From the NCBI GenBank assembly GCA_019914995.1, contig CM034136.1, positions 2,991,270-3,055,269 on the forward strand: a stretch of DNA of 64,000 nt, read 5' to 3'. Within the stretch, counting starts at the first letter, position 1. Every line of letters begins with the position of its first letter. The translations under genes and the position numbers were made by a program. Below are positions 34,160 through 45,559 of this stretch, in pieces. Below the pieces are notes generated by a model that worked only from the letters and a program-made list of their open reading frames with translations, had not been told where the DNA came from and made no database searches. This stretch comes from Acanthochlamys bracteata (taxonomy: Eukaryota > Streptophyta > Magnoliopsida > Pandanales > Velloziaceae).

Positions 34160-37100
34160 ATGGGTTCATCGGAGTTGATCTATCGCGGCCATGAAACGCC
34201 GTCTTCCGGCGAAAATGGCGGCCGGTATTCTCCGAAACAAGCCAAGCCATGGACGTCAACGTTCTCACGCCCGATCCGGTATCTCCTTCGTGAACAACGG
34301 CTTCTGTTCACGCTTGTCGGCATGGCTCTGGCAACTCTCGTCTTCCTCTTCTCTCCTTCGGCAAGGCCGGAGAACTTCGCGGGGTTCACTGAATCGACGG
34401 CGGTTTCAGCGGCGGCGGCGGCGGCGGCTTTGAAGGTGGTGAATTATCAATCGATGGCTGTGAGGCAGCCACACCGAGCAGCTTATGAGCAGAGGTTCAG
34501 AATTCCGTTGGGGTTGAAGAGGAAAGGCTTGAGGGTGGTGGTTACCGGTGGAGCAGGATTCGTTGGGAGTCACTTGGTTGATAAACTTATCGCCAGAGGA
34601 GATAGCGTGATCGTTGTCGACAATTTCTTCACTGGGAGAAAGGAGAACGTTATGCACCATTTCGGTAACCCCAATTTCGAACTCATCAGGCACGATGTTG
34701 TTGAGCCAATCTTGCTCGAAGTCGACCAGATCTATCATCTTGCTTGCCCTGCCTCGCCTGTTCACTACAAGTTCAACCCCGTCAAGACAATCATATCCTT
34801 TATAAATTTCATTTCCCTGGTTCCTTCGATCTATCTCTTTATCTAGTTCTTGTTAGAAAAAAAACGCTTTTTTTGAATTGCAAACTTTCTTGATATCGTT
34901 GATCGGCTTCACTTTCATTCGTGCAGATTTTTTGATAAAAAAAGTAGAATTTCTACTCTTTTTCCAAAAAAATTTGAACATTTGGTTTCTGATTACAGTT
35001 ATTAGTATGATTTATGGAAAGTTAGGTTTGTAGGATGACGTATATATTTCATAACAGAAATCTCTGGATTTCTTCTCAGATCAATCTTTTCTCATTCTCT
35101 CTACTTCTGTCCGTTTGTAGTTGGATTAAATATACTAGTAATGAGTTAATGCAACCATTCCCTTGTGGGAAACGTAAGTACAAAATCTTCACTTTGTTCA
35201 AAGAATTGGAGACCTTAACCCAAGAATTGGTTGATGGTCGCACAAGACGAACGTGGTAGGGACACTGAACATGCTTGGATTGGCTAAGCGTGTTGGCGCG
35301 CGTTTCCTTCTCACCAGCACCAGCGAGGTCTATGGAGATCCACTTCAGCACCCTCAAGTCGAGACCTACTGGGGCAATGTCAACCCAATTGGTCAGTATC
35401 ATACCAAATTCAATCAATCTCGTTCCAATTTCATCCGTATTCAAACAGATTTTGATCAATTTGCAATAGATCTATTTAATGCTGGAGAGATAGGAGAGAA
35501 GGGGAGATTAACAAGGTTTTAGTTTGGTTTCTTAGGGACTGGGCTAGTTTTCAGGTGATATCTGCCCACTATTGAGTGGCATGTGATCACTGCTCATGCA
35601 TTAATTCACTTCAAGACCCTTGCTCAAGCTTGTTCTGTAATTTATTAGTGGTGGGGATTGAGAGAATCAATGGGTTCCATTTCACTGCTTTTTATTTCAG
35701 GTGTTAGAAGTTGCTATGATGAAGGGAAGCGGACGGCCGAGACTTTGACGATGGACTACCACCGTGGTGCTCAAGTTGAGGTAGATCTTTATAAAACTTA
35801 CAGCTTTCTTTCACTGTTTTACTTGTCGGCTTAATTAAAGGTTCAATTGGTATTGCGATGTCATTGATCAATTGTTTATTGTTTGGGAGTAGGTTAGAAT
35901 TGCTCGGATCTTCAACACGTACGGCCCTCGCATGTGCATTGATGATGGCCGGGTTGTCAGCAACTTTGTTGCCCAGGTACTGCATCAAAATAAGTTCATG
36001 GTTTTCCTTCCTTTTAATGACAACAAATTGGGGAAATGTTTTCATTTATATGGTGAATTACAGGCATTGAGGAAGGAGCCAATGACAGTTTATGGAGATG
36101 GAAAGCAGACAAGGAGCTTTCAATATGTCTCTGATCTGGTAATACAGATATTATTATCTATATCTGACTACTTTTTGGTGATCTTATTCTAGATAATGAA
36201 AAAAATTAGTGAATGAGACATTTCATAGCATGCATTTGGCTTTTAGGATTGGAATAATCCTCATTTTAAGACTAAACTAAATCAAGCAAAAATTAGTTTT
36301 GTTTATAATCATGGTTACATGTTAAGTGGCAGCATATTCACAAGAATGGAGTGACAACTGTACATGCTGTTCCACGTGCGCACCTAAGTTGCTTGTGTGC
36401 TGTAGTTAGTCAACCATCTAACAGCAGAAAGGTTTTGCTCAGTTTTCAGATAACATATAATTGAGTATCGAACGTATGCCATCCATTAACTGATCTTAAA
36501 ATGATTTGTGTAATGAGATAAGATTTCCACTACTCATTAAGTTTCTGAATGAACTTCATACTCCAAGATCGAAGCCAAGACTTATTTCCGAACATCTAGG
36601 AGTGTTGCTTTTTTATTAGACATCATGATACACTGTTTACTGATCTGGTAGTGTTCTTTGGGCAGAAATTTATCGGTAATTGGGGAACTGCATCCTGTAT
36701 GCCATTAAGGCCTTTGTAACTGCAAAATGTTGAATAGTCGGCACATAGTTGAAACTGCAAAATCTTTTGCAACTCTGGAAAATCTTGCTTTTGCTGCCAT
36801 GCATTATTATTACCTAAACTTAGGTGCTGTAGAAATGCCAAGATTTTTTTCCCACTGTATTGATGTTCATGTGCATACTGTGTAATTATCTGTAGCATAT
36901 TAACTGTCCTAGTGAAATAACGACATGATCGCTATCTCTACATTCTTGCACAGATCTGGAAAAACTTATGACACTTTGCATAGGAACTAAAAGTGCTAGA
37001 GTCCTCCAGACTAATAATATTTAATTGAAGTTTCTTTGAAGTATCTGATACTGGTAGCAACTGATTATCATTTAATCAAAGAGCTCATTTAACTTATCTG

Positions 37101-37581
37101 GATTAAGGATTCAGATGTAGAACATAGTTGCAACTATCTGACACATTGTACTTGATTAAGGCTTGTTATTTGCTTTTAACATTGAACCTCTGATGCCAGC
37201 AGAATCACAGAGAATGTTATGTTTACTGGTTGGCATATGTAATAGCAATGTTTCTTACAGGTGGAAGGGCTGATGAGGCTGATGGAAGGTGAGCATGTAG
37301 GTCCATTCAACCTGGGTAATCCAGGTGAGTTCACAATGCTTGAGCTGGCCAAGGTGGTGCAGGAGACCATTGACCCTAATGCGCGAATTGAGTTCCGGTC
37401 AAACACAGAGGATGATCCCCACAAGCGCCGTCCTGACATCTCCCGAGCCAAAGAGCTTCTTGGTTGGGAGCCGAAAATCGCTCTCCGCCAAGGTCTTCCC
37501 CTCATGGTATCAGACTTCCGCAAGCGTATATTCGGTGATCACTCTTCTGAATCCTCCAATGTAGGTGCCGGTGCTGCTTGA
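34160..37581 (+). CDS. UXS: UDP-glucuronic acid decarboxylase, Golgi membrane type, 6 exons
   Basis: Converts UDP-glucuronate to UDP-xylose using bound NAD+, supplying xylan and other glycans. Exons: 34160-34792, 35244-35391, 35701-35780, 35893-35976, 36064-36138, 37261-37581. They sum to 1,341 bases, 446 residues, the usual length of the membrane-bound plant class. An N-terminal cytosolic stretch with basic residues precedes one membrane segment at about residues 48-64 ([17 protein letters not shown]), giving a type II Golgi protein. The alanine run follows at 84-90. The NAD-binding GGAGFVG is at 130-136 and [11 protein letters not shown] at 154-164. [10 protein letters not shown] (235-244) and Y266-x3-K270 (CYDEGKR) form the SDR catalytic set. 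[10 protein letters not shown] and [13 protein letters not shown] follow. The first intron is AT-AC; the others are GT-AG. The start is the first ATG after the TATA box. Confidence 0.96.
34793..35243 (+). other. U12-type AT-AC intron of the UXS gene
   Basis: The intron starts ATATCCTTT, an exact match to the U12 5' splice consensus, and ends CGCAC. A branch-site-like CCTTAAC lies at 35213-35219, about 25 bases before the 3' end. Splicing here joins NPVKTI to [12 protein letters not shown] in frame, restoring the invariant UXS sequence. No GT-AG alternative restores it, because the coding bases on both sides are needed. Confidence 0.9.
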
Positions 37582-39310
37582 AACCCTTCCCTGTAGGCTC
37601 AATATGCTTACTTGGCTCAGAAGCTTGTAAAATGCTTGCCTTGGAGAGGCACTGAATGGATAGGCTCCGTACGGGCAGGTTTTTCAGTATTCTGGATTGT
37701 GATGGTCATCATAAGTTAATACCCCTGATCGTGATGATGATTGGAGATGCATAGTTTCACAAGTTTTAACTCTTTCTTTGTGATGTGTAATTTGCCGTTT
37801 ATTATGAAGAATTATTATTGTATGAATAGGATGGAATACGTTTATGTTATTCTTTCAAAAGTTGCAATGAGGCCTTTAGAAGTTGTTCACTAGTCTTGAA
37901 TCAACTTACTGCATTAATCCTGACCGGCTAAATGAATCTTTTCGGGATTCCATCTATATTCAAAGTCCTACAGCGAAAAGATTTTATGGAAACTTGTTGT
38001 TGATTTCATCTTATTGATAATACTGTTATCTTGAAGAAAAACAGTTCTACATAGAATGCTATATCTTAATCCCCTATATAAAGTTAAGATGATTGGTGTA
38101 TATATTTGAAGTAAATGAGGTTAATTGAATGCTATTATGATCATTAACATAGCACCAGTTATTATAACGTATACGGTCTAAATTACCACACCAGGTAAAT
38201 AATGAGCTTTTTTGTTACAAAGTAGACTCATTTTCAACGCATAGTTGCAATTTAGATAGAAAAGATATATTGTGATGACTACTAATATCACATCAATGTC
38301 TTGACATTTAAATTAAGGCCACTTGGTAGAAACAATTTGGGCACTATTTAGCAGTTCCTTTTGAACTCCACTTAATACTAATTTCTTATTTTATTTTATC
38401 AATAAAATTTTTATAATATTTATAAAAATATATCAAAATTTAAAAATATTTAATTACATGCTGTAATATTTTATTACAATATATTTTTTTAGATAAAATA
38501 AAATTTGAAATATTATTAAAATAATTTTTATTTTAATAAAATTTTATTTTATAAGTACTTTCAAATGTTATTTAGAGACGTAGAGCTTTTTATACACAAA
38601 GTAGATGCGTTGAGGATTGAAATGCACCGGAATAAATATTGGATACTAAGTTGTACCTATTAACTGGAACCATAAAAATTATGGTGCAATTTAGGACATA
38701 TTTCAAATGTATTTAATTGAATTTTACGAAAGTGAAAAATAAAAATAAGATTTGAAAAATGAGTTGAATGTAAAATTTAATTTTTGTTTTACAATTGTTC
38801 GTTGAAGTCGGTTGGAAATGCATAGTATTTGTATTTTGAATTATTTGTTGAAGTTGGTTGGAAATTGAATTCAATCTGAGAATGTTTGTTTGTTTTTTTG
38901 CTGGCTTAGAACGTCTGAGATTTCGGAGTTGCTATTGTTGACTCGGCGAGTCGACCCTCGAGTCAATTTCAAATCTGTCCATTCGGACAATTTTTTAGAT
39001 CTTTCGATATTCTGAAAATTATGCATTAAATCCTTATTCGACTTTGTTTTAATCCTAAAAATAACGATTGCGAGGTGGGTATCATATTAAAAAGATAAGG
39101 AGAAAAATTAGTGAAATTATGTGCTAACCAAACACGGGAGCATCATGTCAAAAAGAAAGAGAGCACTAATTACAACGGTAAAAGGATGTAATGGGGAGAG
39201 CTTGGTGATTACAATTTAATGAAATCCCCAAATGCTTTAAATTGTGATATTATTTTTAATCATAAATATATAATTTTTTATAGTTTTTATTTATTATAAA
39301 AAAGAAGAAA
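37582..39310. other. UXS 3' UTR and intergenic DNA with a degraded MITE
   Basis: The 3' UTR of UXS occupies roughly the first 250 bases. 38330-38585 is a degraded copy of the AT-rich MITE family (TTGGGCACTATTT at one side, TTTATAAAAATATATCAAAA core, CAAATGTTATTTAGAGAC at the other). No gene is recognised in the remainder. Confidence 0.45.
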
Positions 39311-39670
39311 TTATTGAAACTTCAAAAAGTTTGATGATAATAAAAATTAAATAGAGCATTTAAGTAATAATAAGCTCAACCGAAGTATTTCGAAAGAACA
39401 GCAAAGAAATTAGCTAGCTATCGCTCGTGCTGTCTTTACTTCGGACATCAGTCAGCTACCGTTGCTGCGGATCAGCTCAACAGCATTTATATAGAACAGA
39501 GAACAAATCGAACACCAGCTGGTACATGCTGCTGTTCATTAGAGAATCTATACAAAGCAGCCAAAGAACTAGCTAGATGGTGAGCTATTAATTATCATAC
39601 AGAGAATCTTTCGAAGATCACACTAGAACAACAAACATGTAATATTTAGAGCTGATTTCAAAGATGATTT

Positions 39671-39889
39671 GGGGGTTTTTTAGTTCAACTTAATAAAAAA
39701 ATAATTTTTTAATTTTTAATTTTATATTTTTAATATATATTTTATAAGTATTTAAAAATTTTATTTTAAAAATTAAAAAATTTTAAACAATAAAATTTTT
39801 TTATTAATTTTTTAAAATAAAAAAATAAATTTATTTCTAAAAAAAATATAAAATTTTTTATTTTAAAAGTATTTCTAAACGTTTCCTCC
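39671..39889. mobile_element. AT-rich MITE inserted in the relic LTR
   Basis: About 219 bp, beginning GGGGGTTTTTTAG and ending CTAAACGTTTCCTCC. It shares the ATATTTTATAAGTATTTAAA core with the other AT-rich MITEs. The target duplication is not clear. Confidence 0.6.
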
Positions 39890-41550
39890 AGCTGTTGCTG
39901 AGCCAGATCTTCAGACCAAATATAATAAACGGCCATACACATTACACATTCTCAACAAGGAGAAGATCAAAAGAATCATAACCAAGCTCAGAAGAATTGA
40001 AGAAGAAGCAAAGAAAAACAGTGAGCTTCATAGAAAAATCAGCGTGATCAACCAACTCTTAAACAGCATTTACATATGTTACAAGAATCCATTTGCCATA
40101 AAGTTTGGAGGACAAAGAGACCATCATACTAGCATTTCGATACACATAACATGTCCAAGATGCATCAATAACAAATCACATCCCTAGAGCATATACATTT
40201 CAAGTTAAAGGTTTTATCTAAATTTCATTCCTTACAAGCTGGCATTGTAAATGATCATTTCACACCAAGTTCGCTATCTTACTATAATCAATACTTACAT
40301 CACAAATTGTAATGTTAAAGCAAAAGGCAGAAAAGAAAAAGAGGAGTCCAAGCTGAAGCTGCTGACGACTAGAAGACCCGACAGACGCTAGCACAAACTG
40401 AAGAATTTGAATTAAAAGAGAAAATCATCAAGAAGAATAGAGCAAGCACAAAAAGAAAGGAGCAGGTCAAGCTGGAGCAGCAGAATTTACATCACCGCTT
40501 TCGGCTAACATTGAAATGGACGGAACAAGCACCAAAGTTCAAAATTCTCAACTTATCTATTTCTAAAACTTGAAAATTCGATCAAGAGAGATGAAGAAGA
40601 AAGCCGAGATGATAGTGAAAAGAATGAAGCTCGCAGCAACAGTTTAATTGTTGGAAATGCTCAAAACTCATTTTGAGTAAGTGCGCTGTGATCTAAATGA
40701 AAAAGCTTTCCTTACCCCACCTACCAACCTGACACCCCTGGGAGAGCAATTCTCGTCCGTTAGAGAGGAAATTCTAACTGAAAAGAAATTTTAAAGATGA
40801 GAAAGAAGGATATAAGAACAGATCTAACCGAGCAGAAGGTTATAAGTGCAACAATAAAGAACACAGAGAGCATTCGGTTTTATTGAAAAATTTGAAGTGC
40901 TAAACCGTTAGCAAACCAGTCGATTACTTAACCACCGATTAAAATACTTCGTAGACTGTTTGCGTTTTTAAATCCTCTCTTATTCTTATTGAGTTATAAA
41001 ACTGTAGTGATCATGAGTTACATCAGAACAAGGTGCAAAACCTCTGTAAAAGTTCTAAATCCTTATAAACTAGTATACTGAGTGCAGGATGCAGTCGGAA
41101 AGGAAATGTGCTTAAGTAGAAATCTTCAGTGCTATCTTTTGTAAAAACTTTGTTGTGCAGCCATAAGAGACTGGTGGAGTTCAGAAGGCATCGGCTGATT
41201 TTGCGTAGGTGAGAGAACTCGACTGGAAGCGAATTCGTAGCGCTTTATATAAAAGTAGTGAAATCTATACGTGTTGGAGTGGTCATGGATTTAGATCGAG
41301 TTGGCAGCTGAACCACATAAAATTCTTCGTATGCATTTGTGCTGACTTCGCATTTGATATACATTATTTAGAACTAACACCACAAGCTAACTTGAGAATT
41401 CCGTAAAAAGATCAGCAAGCTCGCAGCTAGCTGATTCAACAACTGATTAACTTATTATCTTACTTATTATTGAGTGTAGAAAAAAGTAAGTAAAGCAGTT
41501 AGCTGATTTAGCTATTGATTCTGCTTAGTGTTGAACGTAAAGAAACAAGT

Positions 41551-42050
41551 AGAGGGGTAAAATAGGCCGGACCAAACGGGCCGACCCGCGATCCGATCAG
41601 TTGGTTCTGTCATCGGCTCGTCCAGTCCGATAAATAGTGACAGGACCGGGCCGGCCCAGACCGGTCCAACGGACAGGATGGGCCGATTATGTTGGTCTAT
41701 CGGGCGGCCCGCTCGTCCGAGTACTGTTCATATTGACCGGTCAATATAGACCGTCGACCAGATCAAATTTTAATAAAATATATTTTTATATTACTAAAAA
41801 ATAAATTTAAAAATAAAAAATATTTATTTTTTAATTTTATTTTAAAAATATTTTTTATTTTTTATTTTTTATATAAAATTAAAATATAAATCGAATAAAT
41901 AAATCAGGCTGGGTCCTGAAAAATAAAATCGAGCCGAACTGATCCGGCCCAGATGCTTTATCTAGGCCGGACCAGTCCGGTCCGATCTATTAATTTGACT
42001 CGGACGGGCCGATTTGCGTAAGTCCGGCCTGTCCGTTTTTGCACTTATAG
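41551..42050. mobile_element. 500-bp hAT-like non-autonomous element rich in GGCCGG motifs
   Basis: Flanked by a perfect 8-bp duplication AAACAAGT (41543-41550 and 42051-42058; the match extends one further base), the size made by hAT transposases. It starts AGAGGGGTAAAATAGGCCGG and ends CCGTTTTTGCACTTATAG, so the ends are imperfect inverted repeats. Both subterminal parts are packed with GGCCGG, GGGCCG and GGACCGG words, far GC-richer than the surroundings, around an AT-rich centre. No open frame. Confidence 0.8.
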
Positions 42051-42524
42051 AAACAAGTATGAAAACCAGCCAGCTATTCTAACTGTTGCTTTCAAGAATC
42101 AGAAAATTAGTGGGACAATTAGCCCGCTATTTGAAACTAATTTTTCTCTGTTAGGAAAGAACGAGTATACTCAATAAACCTGCAGCACAGTCACCTAGTG
42201 TACCTACTGCTTCGCCTCTATTTAGCATAAAAGTTTTTATATTTAAACTTTATTTTACAATTCAATTCACCTCTTCTCTATTTGATGAGTTGGTTGGGCA
42301 AGTGTCCATAACATAAGATTTAAATTATTTTGAGGAAAAGATTTGTGACAATCTCAACTTCTGTTGAGATCCTACTGCATCGAACTAACTTCACTTAACA
42401 AATTATGAAGTTATTTGACTCCAATTTCATTATCTTGAAATTCATTTATACGTGAACAATAAACTCATTTTACTCATTTCTGAAAATTTATTTTAGAGTT
42501 TTGACTTGATTGGTGTGCATTTTG

Positions 42525-42745
42525 CATTACTTTTCTGAACTTTTTAACAAGTTTTTTTATGGTATATTTATAAATAAATTTTTTATAATATTTTATCAAT
42601 TTTATTTAAATATTTAAAAGATATAAAAAAATTTTACATTATAAATTTTTATTATTATTTAATTTATTTTTAATACTAAAAAATTAAAACTTTTTTAAAA
42701 GATAACATAAAAATATTTTTTATTTATAATCTCAAACAGCACTAA
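42525..42745. mobile_element. AT-rich MITE copy
   Basis: The same AT-rich family by its TTTATAAATAAATTTTTTATAA and TTACATTATAAATTTTTATT core, ending near ATCTCAAACAGC. Ends are degenerate and no target duplication is visible. Confidence 0.5.
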
Positions 42746-42764
42746 GTGAATAAACTCTTAAATA

Positions 42765-42950
42765 GTTTGTCTTTTTTAAAAAATGAACTTTATTTTTTTT
42801 ACTTTTAAAAAAATAATAAAAATATAATCTCATTCCGTAAAATTTTTTTATATTTTTAAATAATTTTTTTATATATTTATAAAATATATATTAAAAAATA
42901 TAAAATAAAAAAAATTAAAAAATAGTTTTTAAAAAGTTAAACCAAACGCG
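42765..42950. mobile_element. AT-rich MITE copy, opposite orientation to its neighbour
   Basis: The core TCATTCCGTAAAATTTTTTT and TTTATAAAATATATATTAAA is the reverse complement of the copy just to its left, and its right end reads AAACCAAACGCGC, close to the CCAAACACCCCC end of the best-preserved copy. The two adjacent copies thus form an inverted pair. Confidence 0.55.
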
Positions 42951-43178
42951 CTCATAAAATGCCTCTACAATTGATTGAGATTGAAATCTTAGGGACTGAT
43001 TTGTATATTGGAAAAAACAGAGGGTTTTATTAAGAATAGTGCTCTTTTTCTAATAAAAGCTTATTAACACGTGTTGTAATGTATCTAATAAAGTTTTCTT
43101 ATAAGTACAATTGTACAAATGTATCTAACAAGCGCGCGAGGCGCGAAATTCTGTTATTAACCTCTTTAATCTAAACAT

Positions 43179-43187
43179 TATAAATAA
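43179..43187 (+). promoter_or_regulatory. TATA box of the NAC gene
   Basis: TATAAATAA lies about 140 bp before the NAC start codon, giving a predicted transcription start near 43215. The inverted MITE pair ends about 230 bp further upstream. Confidence 0.5.
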
Positions 43188-43319
43188 CCCTCGATGATTA
43201 ACTTTATCGTCATTAAGTAAACCTCTTTAATCTCTCTTTATCAGATTCACAATTACACCTAGCCCTAGTCTACTGCTACGCCTACGCACCTGAAATAAAA
43301 ACAAAAAAAGAAACAAAAA

Positions 43320-45405
43320 ATGGCCACTCAGAAGCAGAACAAGAAAGTGAACAAGAAGCCAACATCACCAGATCATCATGCACAAGAAATCTGTCCAAAG
43401 TCTCCGTCGACACCGATAAGCTCTGAAGAAATAACGGAGTTGAGAAACGCCGCCAGTGAGAAGTTTCTGCGATTGCCCAAGTTTTCAAAGGGTTTCAGAT
43501 TCGTGCCTACGGACTACGAACTCGTACGCCATTATCTCTTTAACAAGCTTGCCGGACGCAGCCTTCCCTGCGACATCATCAACGATGTCGACGTATATAA
43601 GTACAACCCACAGGATCTCACAGGTCGTTTCTTGCAGAATATTTATTTCTTTCTTGTTAGTTTCATTCTTGATACAGTTCTTGGTATCTGTTCTTTCTTC
43701 TCTTTAATTATTTTCCCTCTGCATATCTTTCCATTGAAGAATTTCTAATGCACGCATATATACGTTTTGCTTAATATATATTTTACTCTTTCGCTTACTA
43801 TATGCTTTGCTTTGCAGACACTGTTGATGCTTTACAATAAACAGAAACTGCTATTTTGAGGATTTTTTTTATTTTGAATTTGATCCGAAGATTTGTTTAC
43901 TTTTTGCTTAGAGTAACATTTTTTGTTGAGAACAATTTGGTGCATGCAGTGGTTTGTTTAATTAAGGTATAGTCTTTGACGCTTGAAGTGCTTCGCGCAG
44001 GCTTCTGTTATATTAACGTGTGGGAGTTTTCTGCTAATTATAAGTTTCATAAATTATAATGCACGATGTTAATATATTTTATTATTTTGGTCATATTTCT
44101 TTTGTATTCATATAATTAGAACTGATGAATAAATAACCTAGGCTATAGTACTAAAGTATAGTTTCAATAAGTCTAAGATAACATGTAACTTGCTGTGTTC
44201 TTTTTTCTATTTTTCCCAACTCTATTGTATTAGCCCTTCAATCATTAACTATCTAAATACAAAAATTTCCAACTATTTAAAGATTTAGTCTGACATCCCT
44301 AGAGTAGTTCATCGTTCCAATTAGTATCGTGTCATCTCCATATATAAAACTTTCAGCAATGTATTTCTTGTCAATTACCTGTTTGTAATAATTCGAGGTA
44401 GCTTGTGATATTTCTCATTATTGAACTGTGTGTACATGTTGTTGGATGTAAATCAGAAATATACCGGAGCTTTGGAGAAAATGAATGGTATTTCTTCACT
44501 CCAAGGTCACGGCGATACGAGAAAGGAAACCGTCCTAACAGAACAGCCGGAGACGGATTCTGGAGAGCCGTAGGGTCTGATAAGACCATAAAAGAACATG
44601 GCAGGCAAATCGCATCGAAGAAAACTTTAGATTTTTTCTGGGGAACGCCAAAAAATTCTACCAAGACCAATTGGATCATGCATGAATTTTTGCCTACTAA
44701 TGCAATCCACTCTAATTTACAGGATGGTACTATGAAGGTAAAATTCATATCAATTTTACTACGTATTTAACCTTTTTTTAATTTTATATTTAGTATTTGT
44801 TCTTTGGATTCTGTTGCGTGCAGCTGGATACATGGGTGCTATGCAGTATTCGGAACAAAAGAAAACGCTTGTACAAATTAAAGGGTGAACAAGCTGCAGT
44901 TACATGCTGCATTAACGAAGCTTCTAGCTCCAGTCTGCAACAGCCAGGAAACAGTCGCCAGGAAGAAGAATTCATGAACGATCAGACAGCGATTGTACCA
45001 CATTACAGCCCTTCATCTGGCTATATGCTTATTCCACAGAAACAACAAGGATACTTTCAACAGGAACAAATATTCATGAACGATCAGTCTGCGATTGCAT
45101 CGCAGTATAATTCTTGGTCTTCTACCGCTTATCTGCAGCAGCTTCAAGGAGACTTTCACCAAGAAGAAGTGTGCATTAATAATCAGACAGCGACGGCACC
45201 ACGTTATACTTGCAATACAGTTCCGAAGATGAACGCACTAGAAGGAGAAGGCTGTAGGTATGATCAGGTACTTGCAGATATTTCCTTCGAAGATTACACC
45301 GTTGATTCCTGTTTCTTCATCGATGCTTCTCAGTACCAAAACTTGGATGGCAGCAGCAAATGCAACCATATGCATGCTCAAGAACAAGTAACAATTACTC
45401 AATAA
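43320..45405 (+). CDS. NAC-domain transcription factor, 3 exons
   Basis: A plant-specific DNA-binding transcription factor. Exons: 43320-43623, 44457-44737, 44824-45405; total 1,167 bases, 388 residues, all GT-AG. A lysine-rich N-terminal extension of about 55 residues precedes the NAC domain (residues 57-210). Subdomain A is [20 protein letters not shown], then [14 protein letters not shown], then C/D with [43 protein letters not shown] and finally [15 protein letters not shown]. It is divergent: FVPTDYELV for FHPTDEELV, and CSIRNKRKR for CRIYKK. The standard NAC gene layout of two exons for the domain and a long third exon is kept. The C-terminal region has three imperfect repeats of about 32 residues around [13 protein letters not shown]. 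No membrane segment, so not a membrane-tethered NAC. The specific orthologue is not recognised. Confidence 0.92.
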
Positions 45406-45559
45406 AGGATCCTATAGATGCTGTTGAGATGGACTTCGTCAATAGTTTACTGATATTAATTGTTATGTGAAGTACTTGTTTTCTGAAGAGTCTGAACTTT
45501 TGTTTTCTGAATATAAATTTGAACTATGGAATCTAGCACCGTATGCCCCAATCTCTAAC

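Larger units (their letters stand above)
39312..42285 (+). mobile_element. Relic long LTR of a copia (SIRE-like) element, with two later insertions
   Basis: The left end, TATTGAAACTTC followed by AGTTTGATGATAATAAA, aligns with the first 40 bases of the solo LTR at 1972. The right end, ATTTTACAATTCAATTCACC (about 42250-42275), aligns with that LTR's end. It is more diverged than the first solo LTR and its boundaries are approximate; no target duplication was found, which suggests greater age. A MITE and a hAT-like element have inserted into it. It is a broken fossil with no internal domain. Confidence 0.6.

Noticed and set aside
34406-34765. Minus-strand open frame of 119 codons
   Set aside because: It lies antisense to UXS exon 1, whose + strand frame is a clear enzyme; the openness is a shadow of GC-rich coding sequence.
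34790-34846. Reading UXS exon 1 through to a stop at 34844
   Set aside because: It would truncate the enzyme before the catalytic residues; the AT-AC splice restores the invariant sequence instead.
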